DNA from: Hydrogenothermaceae bacterium
GTDB lineage: Bacteria; Aquificota; Aquificia; Aquificales; Hydrogenothermaceae
Direction: 5' to 3'
Assembly: GCA_027052485.1 (NCBI GenBank)
Contig: JALUFA010000112.1
Location: forward strand, 1 to 11,139
DNA length: 11,139 bases
Shown: in pieces, positions 1 to 9,864 of the stretch
Layout of the letters: every line of letters starts with the position of its first letter
Position numbering within the stretch: position 1 is the first letter of the stretch
Translations under genes and position numbers: made by a program
The notes under the pieces: model-generated
Databases searched by the model: none
What the model was told of the DNA's origin: nothing
The model's input: the letters and a program-made list of their open reading frames with translations, nothing else

Positions 1-80
1 TTCCTATCACCACATCTATTGTAATCAGTATAATTCTAACAGTAATATTTACAGTCTTAGCTAAGATAAGTGGTAAATGA
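1..80 (+). CDS. C-terminal end of an upstream membrane protein (partial)
   Basis: The frame starting at base 3 is open from the window edge to a TGA at 78-80. It gives 25 residues that begin PITTSIVISI, continue as one hydrophobic helix and end AKISGK. The TGA overlaps the queA ATG as ATGA, the normal sign of two translationally coupled genes. The tail resembles the last helix of MlaE/YrbE-type ABC permeases (lipid-transport permease), which often carries a TSIV-like stretch, but 25 residues cannot prove this. A membrane-protein C-terminus is well supported; the family is a guess. Confidence 0.6.
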   Translation, partial: PITTSIVISIILTVIFTVLAKISGK

Positions 81-1090
81 TTAAACTTTCAGACTTTGAT
101 TATCACCTTCCAAAAGAGTTTATAGCAAAGTACCCTGTTGAACCTAGAGACTCATGTAAACTTATGGTCTTAAACAGGAAAGATAAGTCTATAACCCACA
201 GGATTTTTAGGGATATTGTTGAGTACCTTTCTCCCGGAGACCTGCTTGTATTAAACGATACAAAAGTAATACCTGCCCGTTTAAAAGGTAAAAAGCCAAC
301 TGGAGCAAAAGTAGAAGTTTTCCTCCTAAGACCTATAGAAGAAGACGTTTGGAAAGTTCTTTTAAAGAATGCAAAAAGAGTAAAACCAGGTAATCAGATA
401 ATATTTGGGGAGGACTTTAAGTGTGAGGTTTTAGAGAAAGGAGAAGAGGGGAAAGCAAAGGTTAAGTTCTTTGGAGATAACATCCAACAACTGATAAAAA
501 AGTACGGCCAGATACCCCTACCTCCTTATATGGAAAGAGAAGAGGAGGAAAAGGACAGGGATTACTACCAGACAGTTTTTGCAAAAAAAGAAGGAGCTGT
601 GGCATCTCCAACTGCGGGGCTTCACTTTACAGAAGAACTGCTAAATAAGCTGAAAGAAAAAGGTGTAAATACTGCCTTTTGTACCTTGCATGTTGGTCTT
701 GGAACGTTTCGTCCAATAAAAACTGAAGATATAACAAAACACAAGATGCATGAGGAGTACTACCACATACCAGACGAAACATTAAAAGCCATAGAAGAAA
801 CAAAGAAGAGAGGAAATAGGGTTATTGCGGTGGGGACTACCGTTGTTAGGACGTTAGAAACGTATGCATCTACAGGAAAGAAAGAAGGATTTAGCGATAT
901 TTTTATATATCCGCCTTACCAGTTTAAGTTAGTTGATAGCCTTATAACAAACTTTCATCTACCAAAATCAACTTTACTGCTTCTCGTTTCTGCATTTGCA
1001 GGTAGGGATTTTATTTTAAAAGCTTATGAAGAAGCAAAACAAAAAGGATATAGATTTTTCTCTTATGGGGATGCTATGTTAATCTTGTGA
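77..1090 (+). CDS. queA: S-adenosylmethionine:tRNA ribosyltransferase-isomerase QueA
   Basis: QueA moves the ribosyl part of S-adenosylmethionine onto 7-aminomethyl-7-deazaguanine in tRNA (wobble position of GUN anticodons), giving epoxyqueuosine in the cytosol. The 337-residue length is usual for the family and the diagnostic blocks occur in order: DFDYHLP (6-12), GDLLVLNDTKVIPARL (54-69), GQIPLPPYM (144-152), ASPTAGLHFT (176-185), LHVGLGTFRPI (204-214), VGTTVVRTLE (252-261), TNFHLPKSTLLLLVSAFAG (291-309) and FFSYGDAMLI (327-336). The ATG overlaps the upstream stop as ATGA, so translation is probably coupled; only a weak GGTAA-like sequence precedes it. Its 3' end overlaps the convergent DUF167 gene by 12 bp. 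No other queuosine gene is visible in the window. Confidence 0.97.
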   Translation: MIKLSDFDYHLPKEFIAKYPVEPRDSCKLMVLNRKDKSITHRIFRDIVEYLSPGDLLVLNDTKVIPARLKGKKPTGAKVEVFLLRPIEEDVWKVLLKNAKRVKPGNQIIFGEDFKCEVLEKGEEGKAKVKFFGDNIQQLIKKYGQIPLPPYMEREEEEKDRDYYQTVFAKKEGAVASPTAGLHFTEELLNKLKEKGVNTAFCTLHVGLGTFRPIKTEDITKHKMHEEYYHIPDETLKAIEETKKRGNRVIAVGTTVVRTLETYASTGKKEGFSDIFIYPPYQFKLVDSLITNFHLPKSTLLLLVSAFAGRDFILKAYEEAKQKGYRFFSYGDAMLIL

Positions 1091-1303
1091 TATCTCAAAA
1101 ACCTTTTCTCTAGAGGTTTCACCCCGAACAAGGGAAATTCTAGACTTGGGTACTTTAAAATACTTTGATAAAACCTCAATTACCTTTTTATTTGCCTTTC
1201 CCTTTTCAGGGACAACTGTAACCCTTACCTCGTAGTAGTCTTCTTCTATCTTCTTTATTTCCTCTTTTTTGGCGTTTGGTTTTACCTTTACTCTTATACG
1301 CAT
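1079..1303 (-). CDS. DUF167 (YggU-type) small protein
   Basis: This 74-residue protein has the DUF167 pattern: an N-terminal beta strand with KVKPNAKKEEI (6-16), VRVTVVPEKGKANKKVIE (26-43), then a helix, VPKSRISLVRG (51-61) and the family signature GETSREKV (61-68). DUF167 proteins are small, widespread and have no established biochemical role. The start is well placed: AGAGGAG stands about six bases before the ATG, inside the end of the phosphatase gene, which it overlaps by 10 bp. It is the last gene of the minus-strand cluster and its TAA lies inside the end of the convergent queA. Family assignment is firm; function is unknown. Confidence 0.9.
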   Translation of the reverse strand: MRIRVKVKPNAKKEEIKKIEEDYYEVRVTVVPEKGKANKKVIEVLSKYFKVPKSRISLVRGETSREKVFEISQD

Positions 1304-1928
1304 AACAGCTCCTCTAACTGTTTTACAGAAGAAACTTTAAAGTCTGGCTTGGCTTCTAGTGCAAGCTCTAAGTTCCCAAAACCGTACATCACAAGTACAG
1401 ATGGAATATCTGCTCCCTTTGCAGCGTTTATATCTGTTTCGCTATCTCCAACCATAACAGGACTTTTACTATCTAGGATTTGTATTGCCTTTAAAACTGG
1501 CTCAGGATGAGGTTTCTTGTTTTCTACCGAGTCTCCACCCAATACTAAATCTATGTATTGTAAAAGGTCTAGCTCTTTTAGTATCTGGTTTGATATGTCG
1601 GTGTATTTGTTTGTTATTACTGCAATTTTTTTGTTTTGATTTTTTAGTTTCCTTAAAAGCTCAGGAATTCCCTCATAGGGTTTTGTATACACAACAGGGT
1701 GTGAAAAGTAGTACTCTCTAAACAGTCTTACAGCCTCTTTGAGTATCTCTTCATCATCAACAGGAAGTAAATCCTTCATAAGTCTTTCGCCACCGTACCC
1801 GACGTGCTTTACAATCTCTTCTTCTGAAAGTTTAGGAAAACCTAGTTTGCTTAGAGCGTAATTTGCCGCCTGTGCTATATCCTTAGATGAGTCTATTAAT
1901 GTACCGTCAAGGTCAAAAAAAACGCTTT

Positions 1929-3603
<1,675 letters not shown>

Positions 3604-3611
3604 TTAGGTTT

Positions 3612-4217
3612 TTAGTATTCTACGTTTTCTTTGTCTAGAAGGGCTTTTAGATTGAGTTTTATATCGTCTAAAAGGTTTATCTCATCGTCCCAGTCTGTTA
3701 TTAACCATCTTTTACCATTTTCAGCGACCCACAGTTTTTTCTCTTTTGTGAAAATCCAGATAACCTTTTTAACTCCACTGTCTAGCAAATCCTGGGTTTT
3801 TCTGTGAAAGTAGTCCTGTGGGTTTTCAAACTTTGAAAGGTCTGCTTTTGTGTCTATCTCAATAACGACTTCTGGAGGAACTTTTAGATACTTTCCTGTT
3901 AGCTTTTTTATCTTGTTTCTGTCTACAATTGCTATATCTAAACTGTACCTAGTTCTACTTTTTGGTATATAGCCTACTTCATTAGACAGAACTTTATATT
4001 TTTTGCGGTCTAAGTTTAGGATCAAAAACTCAACTATGGTTAATATTATCCATGCCTGTAAATCACTACTTCCCATAATACCATCTAATGTAGTTTGTCC
4101 CGACAGAACCTTCTCGTAGCCTCTGTAGTAGACGGGAGAACCGTTCATGAGCTCATAGATAAGCTCTTTTGGAACCTTCCTTCTTATCTTTTTTTGGGGT
4201 TTTTTTAAGGTTGCCAC
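3612..4217 (-). CDS. Uma2-family (DUF820) restriction-endonuclease-fold protein
   Basis: A 201-residue protein that fits the Uma2/DUF820 pattern, a PD-(D/E)xK nuclease fold of uncertain job. Seen: a strand ending YSLDIAIVD (91-99, candidate metal ligand D94), about 20 residues later PPEVVIEID (114-122, candidate E120), then HRKTQDLLDSGVKKVIWIF (138-156) with a candidate K140, which matches the usual K-x-x-x-Y-x-x-x-GV-x-x-x-WI-type stretch. The family's EV-x-S is EID here. The start is GTG (complement of 4215-4217) with AGAGG about seven bases upstream, 14 bp after the carboxylase stop. It sits alone inside a housekeeping cluster with no visible antitoxin, methylase or transposase. Actual DNA cleavage is unproven for most members. 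Confidence 0.75.
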   Translation of the reverse strand: MATLKKPQKKIRRKVPKELIYELMNGSPVYYRGYEKVLSGQTTLDGIMGSSDLQAWIILTIVEFLILNLDRKKYKVLSNEVGYIPKSRTRYSLDIAIVDRNKIKKLTGKYLKVPPEVVIEIDTKADLSKFENPQDYFHRKTQDLLDSGVKKVIWIFTKEKKLWVAENGKRWLITDWDDEINLLDDIKLNLKALLDKENVEY

Positions 4218-4231
4218 TTTAAACCTCTGAT

Positions 4232-5680
4232 TTAAAGCTTATGGTAAGCAGCGATTGCTGCAGCTATAGCTACCGCTAACTCTTCTGGGTTTGTTTCTTC
4301 TCTTCTGAACTTAAATTTAGGCAGTTTTTCATCTAGATAATTAGTGGTAAATCTTCCCTCTCTAAAGTCTTTGTCCCTTACTATATGTCTTAGTAAAGGT
4401 AGGTTTGTAGGAGTTCCCCTTACAATAAACTCGTCCAGGGCTCTTTTTGCTCTGTTTACAACCTGTTCCCAAGATAGAGCCCAAACAATAAGCTTTGCAA
4501 TCATAGGGTCGTAATATGGAGGGATGATGTAATCTTTGTAAACTGCAGCATCTATTCTAACGCCGGGACCCCCCGGAGAGTGGTAAGAAGTTATTTTTCC
4601 AGGGGACGGTGCAAAGTTTTTGGTTGGGTCTTCCGCATTTATTCTAAACTCTATTGCGTACCCTCTAAACTGGACTTCTTCCTGTAGGAAAGGTAGCTCC
4701 ATACCTTCGGCTATCTGTATCTGTCTTTGGACTATATCAATACCCGTTATCATCTCTGTTACTGGGTGTTCTACCTGAAGTCTCGTATTCATCTCTATGA
4801 AGTAGAAGTTGTCGTTTTCATCGACGAGAAACTCTAGTGTACCGACGTTTTCATACCCTAGCTTAAACATTGATTTTACAGCTACCCTGTAAAGCTCCCT
4901 TCTAACTTCTTCAGAAAGCCTTGGGGATGGTGCAATCTCTATTATTTTCTGGTGCCTTCTCTGGATGGAACAGTCCCTTTCCCCTAGATGGATAACGTTT
5001 CCATACTTATCTGCCATTATTTGAACTTCTATATGGCGTGGATTTTCTACGTACTTTTCTATGAAAACCGCTCCGTTTCCAAAGAACTTTTCAGCTTCAG
5101 AAGTTGCCGATTTAAACAGGTCTTCAAACTCTTCTTCTTTCCTTACTATTCTCATTCCACGGCCGCCGCCACCATAGGCAGCCTTTATTATCACTGGAAA
5201 GCCTATCTTTTTCGCAATTTTTTTTGCCTCTTCAATGTCTGTGATTGGCTCATCTGTTCCTGGAAGAACTGGAACGCCAACCTCTCTCATTGCCTGTTTA
5301 GACTTTATTTTATCTCCAAAAAGCTCTATGTGTTCTGGTTTTGGGCCTATAAAGATTATCCCTTTTCTCTCACAGTACCTTGCAAAGTCTGCATTCTCAG
5401 ATAGAAAACCGTATCCCGGATGGATTGCATCACATCTGGTTTGTCTTGCAAGGTCTACAATCTTGTAAAAGTTTAGATAGGCTTTTATCGGGTCTCCGGG
5501 TATCATGTAAGCTTCGTCTGCCTTTTTTACCCACAGCCCTTTTGAGTCAGCTTCTGAGTATATGGCAACGGTTTTTATATCAAGCTCTTTACAGGCTCTT
5601 ATTATTCTGGTAGCTATCTCACCTCTGTTTGCTACGAGTACCTTTTTTATCTTTTTTCTGTTTTTTGTTTTGAGAGCCAT
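4232..5680 (-). CDS. pycA: Biotin carboxylase-type subunit (pyruvate carboxylase subunit A / 2-oxoglutarate carboxylase small subunit-like)
   Basis: This 482-residue ATP-grasp enzyme carboxylates biotin on a carrier protein using ATP and bicarbonate. Landmarks are KVLVANRGEIATRI (13-26), HPGYGFLSEN (87-96), FGDK (121-124), the glycine loop KAAYGGGGRGM (166-176), RHIEVQ (215-220), GERDCSIQRRHQK (233-245), and the metal and bicarbonate site EMNTRLQVEHPVTE (296-309). Key residues of E. coli AccC (H209, E211, K238, E276, E288, N290, R292, E296) all have counterparts about seven to eight positions later. It is longer than AccC (about 450), with an Ala-rich tail AVAIAAAIAAYHKL typical of stand-alone PycA subunits; Aquificota CfiB is of similar length. 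No biotin-bearing partner is adjacent, so the acceptor cannot be fixed. AAGGAG lies eight bases before the ATG. Confidence 0.88.
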   Translation of the reverse strand: MALKTKNRKKIKKVLVANRGEIATRIIRACKELDIKTVAIYSEADSKGLWVKKADEAYMIPGDPIKAYLNFYKIVDLARQTRCDAIHPGYGFLSENADFARYCERKGIIFIGPKPEHIELFGDKIKSKQAMREVGVPVLPGTDEPITDIEEAKKIAKKIGFPVIIKAAYGGGGRGMRIVRKEEEFEDLFKSATSEAEKFFGNGAVFIEKYVENPRHIEVQIMADKYGNVIHLGERDCSIQRRHQKIIEIAPSPRLSEEVRRELYRVAVKSMFKLGYENVGTLEFLVDENDNFYFIEMNTRLQVEHPVTEMITGIDIVQRQIQIAEGMELPFLQEEVQFRGYAIEFRINAEDPTKNFAPSPGKITSYHSPGGPGVRIDAAVYKDYIIPPYYDPMIAKLIVWALSWEQVVNRAKRALDEFIVRGTPTNLPLLRHIVRDKDFREGRFTTNYLDEKLPKFKFRREETNPEELAVAIAAAIAAYHKL

Positions 5681-5698
5681 AACGGTATCTCCTTAAGA

Positions 5699-6931
5699 TT
5701 AATCTATGACGACTGTATCTTTATCCTCTATAAACGCCTCGTGTAAAGCTCTAACTGCTAGCTCAGCGTACTTTTCATCTATTAGGCAGGATATTTTTAT
5801 CTCTGAAGTAGATATTGCGTATATGTTTATCCCTTCTCTCTGGAGAACGTCAAACATTTTTCCTGCAGTACCAGCGTGGGTTTTCATACCAAGCCCGACA
5901 ACTGATATCTTGGCTATCTTGTCATTTCTGTCTACGCCGGCAGCTCCAACCTCTTTTGCAACCTCTTTCGATATCTCTTCTGCAAGGTCAGCATCTGTTT
6001 TATTTACCGTAAAGGATATATCTGTGTATCCATCGTGGGAAACGTTCTGGACTATCATATCTACTACGATATTGTTATCACCTAACGTTTTAAACAGTTT
6101 TGCAGCTATACCTGGTTTGTCAGGTACCTTAACAACTGTTATTTTTGATTCTTTTAAGTCGTGGCTTATGCCTCTAACTGCTACTTTTTCCATATCTTCG
6201 CTTTCCTCCACTATCCATGTTCCTTCCTCGTCTGAGAAAGAGGAACGAACGTGTATTTTTACGCCATACTTGGCTGCAAACTCTACAGAACGTATCTGCA
6301 TCACCTTTGACCCAAGAGATGCCATCTCCATCATCTCTTCATAGGAGATAACAGGAATTTTTCGTGCCTCTTCTACTATCCTTGGGTCTGCCGTAAACAC
6401 CCCCGGAACATCAGTGTAAATCTCACAGACATCGGCGTTTAACGCCGCAGCTAAAGCTACCGCTGTTGTGTCTGAGCCGCCTCTTCCAAGGGTTGTAATA
6501 TCTCCATTCTTATCTATTCCTTGAAATCCTGCTACTATAACAACTTTGCCTTCGTCAAGCTCTTTTAGCATACGTTTTGTTGATATGTGCCTTATACGTG
6601 CCTTTGTGTGAACGTCGTCTGTTTCTATTGGCACCTGCCAACCGGTTAAAGAAACTGCAGGAACTCCAAGCTCTTGAAGGGCAATTGATAAAAGACCTAT
6701 GGCTACCTGTTCTCCAGTTGATACAACTTGGTCCACTTCTCTAGGATTTGGTCTTTTTGATAGGTCGTAGCACATGCTTAATAGTTTATCTGTCTCTCCA
6801 GCCATAGCAGATGAAACAACAACGACTTTCTCTCCGCTGTCAACTGCTTTTTTTATCTTTTTTGCTACGTTTTTTATCCTGTCTAAGCTTCCAACAGAGG
6901 TTCCACCAAATTTTTTGACAACTAATGGCAC
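5699..6931 (-). CDS. lysC: Aspartate kinase
   Basis: The enzyme phosphorylates L-aspartate, the first step to lysine, methionine, threonine and diaminopimelate. The 410 residues contain the amino-acid-kinase domain: KFGGTSVGS (7-15), [15 protein letters not shown] (37-51), [12 protein letters not shown] (71-82), [20 protein letters not shown] (147-166), and [13 protein letters not shown] (172-184). Two ACT regulatory domains follow, around 263-330 ([15 protein letters not shown]) and 341-405 ([19 protein letters not shown]), as expected for feedback control by lysine and/or threonine. The start is GTG (complement of 6929-6931), directly abutting the TAA of the upstream aminotransferase, with GGGAGG ten bases before it. 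An internal start with its own ribosome binding site may yield a separate regulatory subunit. The pycA-like gene follows after 18 bp. Confidence 0.97.
   Translation of the reverse strand: MPLVVKKFGGTSVGSLDRIKNVAKKIKKAVDSGEKVVVVSSAMAGETDKLLSMCYDLSKRPNPREVDQVVSTGEQVAIGLLSIALQELGVPAVSLTGWQVPIETDDVHTKARIRHISTKRMLKELDEGKVVIVAGFQGIDKNGDITTLGRGGSDTTAVALAAALNADVCEIYTDVPGVFTADPRIVEEARKIPVISYEEMMEMASLGSKVMQIRSVEFAAKYGVKIHVRSSFSDEEGTWIVEESEDMEKVAVRGISHDLKESKITVVKVPDKPGIAAKLFKTLGDNNIVVDMIVQNVSHDGYTDISFTVNKTDADLAEEISKEVAKEVGAAGVDRNDKIAKISVVGLGMKTHAGTAGKMFDVLQREGINIYAISTSEIKISCLIDEKYAELAVRALHEAFIEDKDTVVID
6191..6209 (-). promoter_or_regulatory. Candidate internal ribosome binding site and start for an aspartate kinase beta subunit
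   Basis: GGAGG (complement of 6205-6209) stands 11 bases before an in-frame ATG (complement of 6191-6193), which is codon 247 of lysC. Starting there ([12 protein letters not shown]) would give 164 residues made only of the two ACT domains. Bacillus and Corynebacterium aspartate kinases make such a beta subunit from the same relative place. The spacing equals that of the enolase gene in this cluster. Seen directly: the site and the frame. Inferred: that it is used. Confidence 0.5.
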
Positions 6932-7693
6932 TTATCTTTTGCCTCCCAGATTTTCAATAGCATGAACTCTAATTATACCATTTAGCGAGTTTGTGATAAA
7001 AATCGCCTGTGCGTCTTCTAAATCTTCTAGCGTGAAATGGCCTTCTTTCACCTTAAATCCTAGTCTTTTTGCATTTTCTATAACAACCTGACGCATTACT
7101 CCATTTAAAAGACCACAATCTATTGAAGGAGTGAATAAAAAGTTTCCTTTTACCCAAAAAATGTTCGCAGATGTTGTTTCTGTAATGTGGTCTTCCTCAT
7201 TTAAAAACAGGGCATCAAAGTACCCTTTTTCTAAAGCGTATCTTTTGGCAACTATGTTTCTTAAAAAGTTTGTTGATTTTATCTTTAAAAGTGGGTCTGA
7301 AGAGTGGACTTTAAATGGTGATACTATAAGTTTTACCTTTTTGGTTTTTGGTGGAGTGTAAGGTTTGGCAATCACCAGCAGCTTATACCCATCTGGATAC
7401 AGTGGATAGTATAGGTTTCCAGTGGATAGCAGAACTGTTTTTACATAAAGGTCTGATTTGTCCTCAAGTTTTTCTACAGTTTTTTCAATGTAGTAGATGT
7501 AATCATCGTAAGTGATGACGGGAATTTTCAGAAAGTTTGCTCCGTGCATTAATCTTCTGTAATGCTTTCCTATATGCTTAGGAAGTTTTCCTCTATACCT
7601 GAACGTTTCAAAAACTCCTTCCCCATACATTAAAGGTCTCAAAAACTCTCTTTCATTAAAGATTTCTCCGTTTAATGTGATTACTTCACTCAT
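6932..7693 (-). CDS. PLP-dependent class IV aminotransferase, probably 4-amino-4-deoxychorismate lyase (PabC-like)
   Basis: A 253-residue fold-type IV PLP enzyme. Seen: YGEGVFETFRYRGKLPKHIG (23-42), the catalytic lysine region LKIKSTNFLRNIVAKR (136-151; K139 the likely Schiff-base lysine), ITETTSANIFWVKGN (170-184; E172), GLLNGVMRQVV (194-204) and IFITNSLNGIIRV (231-243). The short length and the TNSLNGI block favour aminodeoxychorismate lyase, which makes p-aminobenzoate for folate, over a branched-chain or D-amino-acid transaminase (usually 280-310 residues). The two cannot be separated with certainty by eye, and no pabA/pabB is adjacent. AAGGAG lies seven bases before the ATG, 12 bp after the glycosyltransferase stop; its own TAA touches the lysC GTG. 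Confidence 0.85.
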   Translation of the reverse strand: MSEVITLNGEIFNEREFLRPLMYGEGVFETFRYRGKLPKHIGKHYRRLMHGANFLKIPVITYDDYIYYIEKTVEKLEDKSDLYVKTVLLSTGNLYYPLYPDGYKLLVIAKPYTPPKTKKVKLIVSPFKVHSSDPLLKIKSTNFLRNIVAKRYALEKGYFDALFLNEEDHITETTSANIFWVKGNFLFTPSIDCGLLNGVMRQVVIENAKRLGFKVKEGHFTLEDLEDAQAIFITNSLNGIIRVHAIENLGGKR

Positions 7694-7705
7694 CTTTATA
7701 CTCCT

Positions 7706-9319
7706 TTATCGTTGAAATATTAAAACCCAGTCTTTAAAACCTCTATAATCTCCGTTTTCTGCGTATATTACAGCTTTTAAAAATTTGGCAAACTGGGACT
7801 CACTACCCCAGTCGTACAGCTTGCCTTCCCATAAGACCTGAGCTCCTTTAAAGTACCTTAAGTCTTTTTTATAGATAAGGGCAAGTCTTGGCTTTGGGTA
7901 GCTCAGAATTTTTTGTAATGGGTAGTCTCTTAATACCTTTCTTTCGGCGTAGAACGGTAGATTATGGAAAAACTTGTTCTCAATGATTAGTGGATACTTT
8001 TTAGGTATGACGTGCTCTTTTATCGCAAGGCCTATCTTGTCATATGGGCGGTACTTTTCTATATGGGGAAGAACCGAAATAACAAACATTAGGAAAAATG
8101 CCACAGCTGCCATAAACGGAGCAAGAAGATAATCTTTCCATCTAAAGATGTATGCAATTCCAGCAACGGCAAACACATAGTAAAGATAGTCAAGGTGAAG
8201 AAGATAAGTTAAAGCTGCAGTTGCGACGGAAAAAATAACTGTAGGCAGGATATAAAGGATAGGGTAAACAAATCTTTCTACTCCTTTTGGTACGCACTGA
8301 AGCATACACACTGCAGTTAGTATTGCCATTGCAGGGTAAGCCTGCAAGATGTAAGGGGGAAGTTTCCCCTTAGCTATCGTAAAAATTGTAAGAATTACCC
8401 CTATCCAGACGTACAGAAAGTTATATCCATAGCTTTTAAACTCCTTTACCTTTTTAAGAAAAACGTAGTAAAACGCCAAAGAGTACGGTAGAAAAGCCCA
8501 CAGGATAACGACAAAGTAGTAGGTTAGGTTTTGAATGGAGAAAAACGATTTTCCTCCCTTCTCAAACGCTCTACCAAAGGTTTCCTGATAGTAAACAGAC
8601 CAGAAAGCATCCCCAAATTTAAGATAAGAGTACACATACCACCAAAATCCTATAACAAAAACAACTGGAAGGCCTATCCAAAGTCTTAAAAACTTTACTT
8701 TTTCTAAAAACTGGCGTAGGTTGAACTTAACATCAACAAAAATGTATCCAAGAACGATAAGACCTATCACTATCAGGTATGGAAAGCCCTTTGTTAGAAC
8801 TGCGAGCCCCAAAGCAATGTAAGACCAAAAGATGTACTTAAAGCTACTTTTTCTATACCCGACCAAAAACAGGTACATTGTTAAAGTAAAAAAGAACATC
8901 AGAGGAACTTCTGGAGACGCATAACGGGTATTTGGAACAAACTGGAGAGCAAAAGCCAAGACAAACACCGAAAAAAGCCCGACTTTTTTATTAAAAAGCT
9001 CTTTACCTATTAGATATGTAAAAAACAGACTACCTAGACCTAGCAGAACTATTGGCAGGCGAACTGCAAACTCGTTAAGCCCAAAAATAGCTCCAGACAG
9101 GGCTACAAGCCAGTACGTAAGGGGTGGTTTGTTAAACCTCGGTTCGTAGTTGTAGTAAATGTCTAAAAAGTTATGGTTTTCAAACATCTCCCTAACAGCT
9201 TCTGCATAGAAAGCCTCATTAGGTATCCAGATGTCGTTTACCCATACATTCCATACGTATGTAAAAACTATCAAAAATAAAAACAGATTGTACTTGTAAA
9301 ACTCGTCTTTTGAAAACAT
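7706..9319 (-). CDS. GT39/ArnT-like membrane glycosyltransferase
   Basis: A 537-residue inner-membrane protein of the dolichyl-phosphomannose-mannosyltransferase/ArnT type, which moves a sugar from a polyprenyl-phosphate donor to a lipid, glycan or protein outside the cytosol. An N-terminal membrane helix (about 10-27) is followed by the first periplasmic loop with D29 and PNEAFYAEAVREM (33-45), the usual place of the family's acidic active-site residues. NKPPLTYWL (63-71), ASPEVPLMFF (134-143), TKGFPYLIV (177-185) and KGKLPPYILQAYPAMAIL (317-334) are typical. About ten to twelve hydrophobic segments run to residue 420; the last 115 residues form a soluble tail. Its ATG directly abuts the purE TAG with only a weak GGA-rich site, which suggests translational coupling. 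Donor and acceptor cannot be read from sequence. Confidence 0.88.
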   Translation of the reverse strand: MFSKDEFYKYNLFLFLIVFTYVWNVWVNDIWIPNEAFYAEAVREMFENHNFLDIYYNYEPRFNKPPLTYWLVALSGAIFGLNEFAVRLPIVLLGLGSLFFTYLIGKELFNKKVGLFSVFVLAFALQFVPNTRYASPEVPLMFFFTLTMYLFLVGYRKSSFKYIFWSYIALGLAVLTKGFPYLIVIGLIVLGYIFVDVKFNLRQFLEKVKFLRLWIGLPVVFVIGFWWYVYSYLKFGDAFWSVYYQETFGRAFEKGGKSFFSIQNLTYYFVVILWAFLPYSLAFYYVFLKKVKEFKSYGYNFLYVWIGVILTIFTIAKGKLPPYILQAYPAMAILTAVCMLQCVPKGVERFVYPILYILPTVIFSVATAALTYLLHLDYLYYVFAVAGIAYIFRWKDYLLAPFMAAVAFFLMFVISVLPHIEKYRPYDKIGLAIKEHVIPKKYPLIIENKFFHNLPFYAERKVLRDYPLQKILSYPKPRLALIYKKDLRYFKGAQVLWEGKLYDWGSESQFAKFLKAVIYAENGDYRGFKDWVLIFQR

Positions 9320-9832
9320 CTACTTTTCCATCTGCTCTAAGTATTTTTGGTATCCTAGCTCTTCAAGTTTTTTAGCCTTTTCTTCTACCATCTCTTTTAA
9401 GGACTTACGGTACTCTTTTAGTTTTTTGGCAATTTCTGGGTCAGATGTTGCAAGGATAGATAGGGCAAGAAGTGCCGCATTTTTTGCGTTGTTTATCGCT
9501 ACAGTTGCCACTGGTATACCTGCCGGCATCTGAACGATTGAGAGGAGAGAGTCTAGACCGTTTAGAGAAGACGTTTTTATTGGAACACCTATTACAGGAA
9601 GATGGGTTAACGATGCAGTCATACCCGGAAGGTGGGCTGCCCCACCAGCACCAGCAATAATAACCTTTATTCCCCTTTCTTCTGCCGTTTTTGCATACTC
9701 ATACATCCTTTCAGGGGTTCTATGGGCTGAAACGATTGTTATCTCATAGGGAACGCCAAACTCATCAAGTATTTCTGCTGCCTGTTTCATAACTGGTAAG
9801 TCAGAATCACTACCCATTATTATCCCTATCAT
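9320..9832 (-). CDS. purE: N5-carboxyaminoimidazole ribonucleotide mutase PurE (class I)
   Basis: PurE converts N5-CAIR to CAIR in de novo purine synthesis in the cytosol. All class I blocks are present in 170 residues: GSDSDLPVM (7-15), SAHRTPERM (35-43; H37), [13 protein letters not shown] (61-73), and [18 protein letters not shown] (91-108). The C-terminal charged helix (133-170) is usual. GAGGAG lies four bases before the ATG. It is the first gene of the minus-strand cluster, with a consensus -10 box about 33 bases upstream, and its TAG touches the ATG of the glycosyltransferase. purK, its usual partner, is not in the window. Confidence 0.98.
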   Translation of the reverse strand: MIGIIMGSDSDLPVMKQAAEILDEFGVPYEITIVSAHRTPERMYEYAKTAEERGIKVIIAGAGGAAHLPGMTASLTHLPVIGVPIKTSSLNGLDSLLSIVQMPAGIPVATVAINNAKNAALLALSILATSDPEIAKKLKEYRKSLKEMVEEKAKKLEELGYQKYLEQMEK

Positions 9833-9849
9833 CTAGCTCCTCGTTATAC

Positions 9850-9861
9850 TGAAATTTTTCA
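9850..9861. repeat. Short inverted repeat over the purE transcription start
   Basis: TGAAATTTTTCA is a 5-2-5 inverted repeat (TGAAA/TTTCA) that covers the predicted purE transcript start and touches the area just left of its -10 box. It is a second, weaker candidate for a regulator site. It is short enough to be chance. Confidence 0.25.
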
Positions 9862-9864
9862 TAA

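Noticed and set aside
1097..1120. Hairpin (8-bp stem 1099-1106 with 1112-1119) followed on the minus strand by five Ts, possible terminator of the minus-strand cluster
   Set aside because: It lies inside the last codons of the DUF167 gene, before its stop, so termination there would leave a message without a stop codon; the stem is AT-rich with one GU pair and the T-run is short.
3612..4217. Uma2 gene as part of a toxin-antitoxin or restriction system
   Set aside because: The flanking genes are a carboxylase subunit and enolase; no antitoxin, methylase, repeat or transposase accompanies it.
5706..6344. 212-codon plus-strand open frame antisense to lysC
   Set aside because: Ser/Thr/Phe-rich translation without a domain or ribosome binding site, fully within a well-conserved aspartate kinase.
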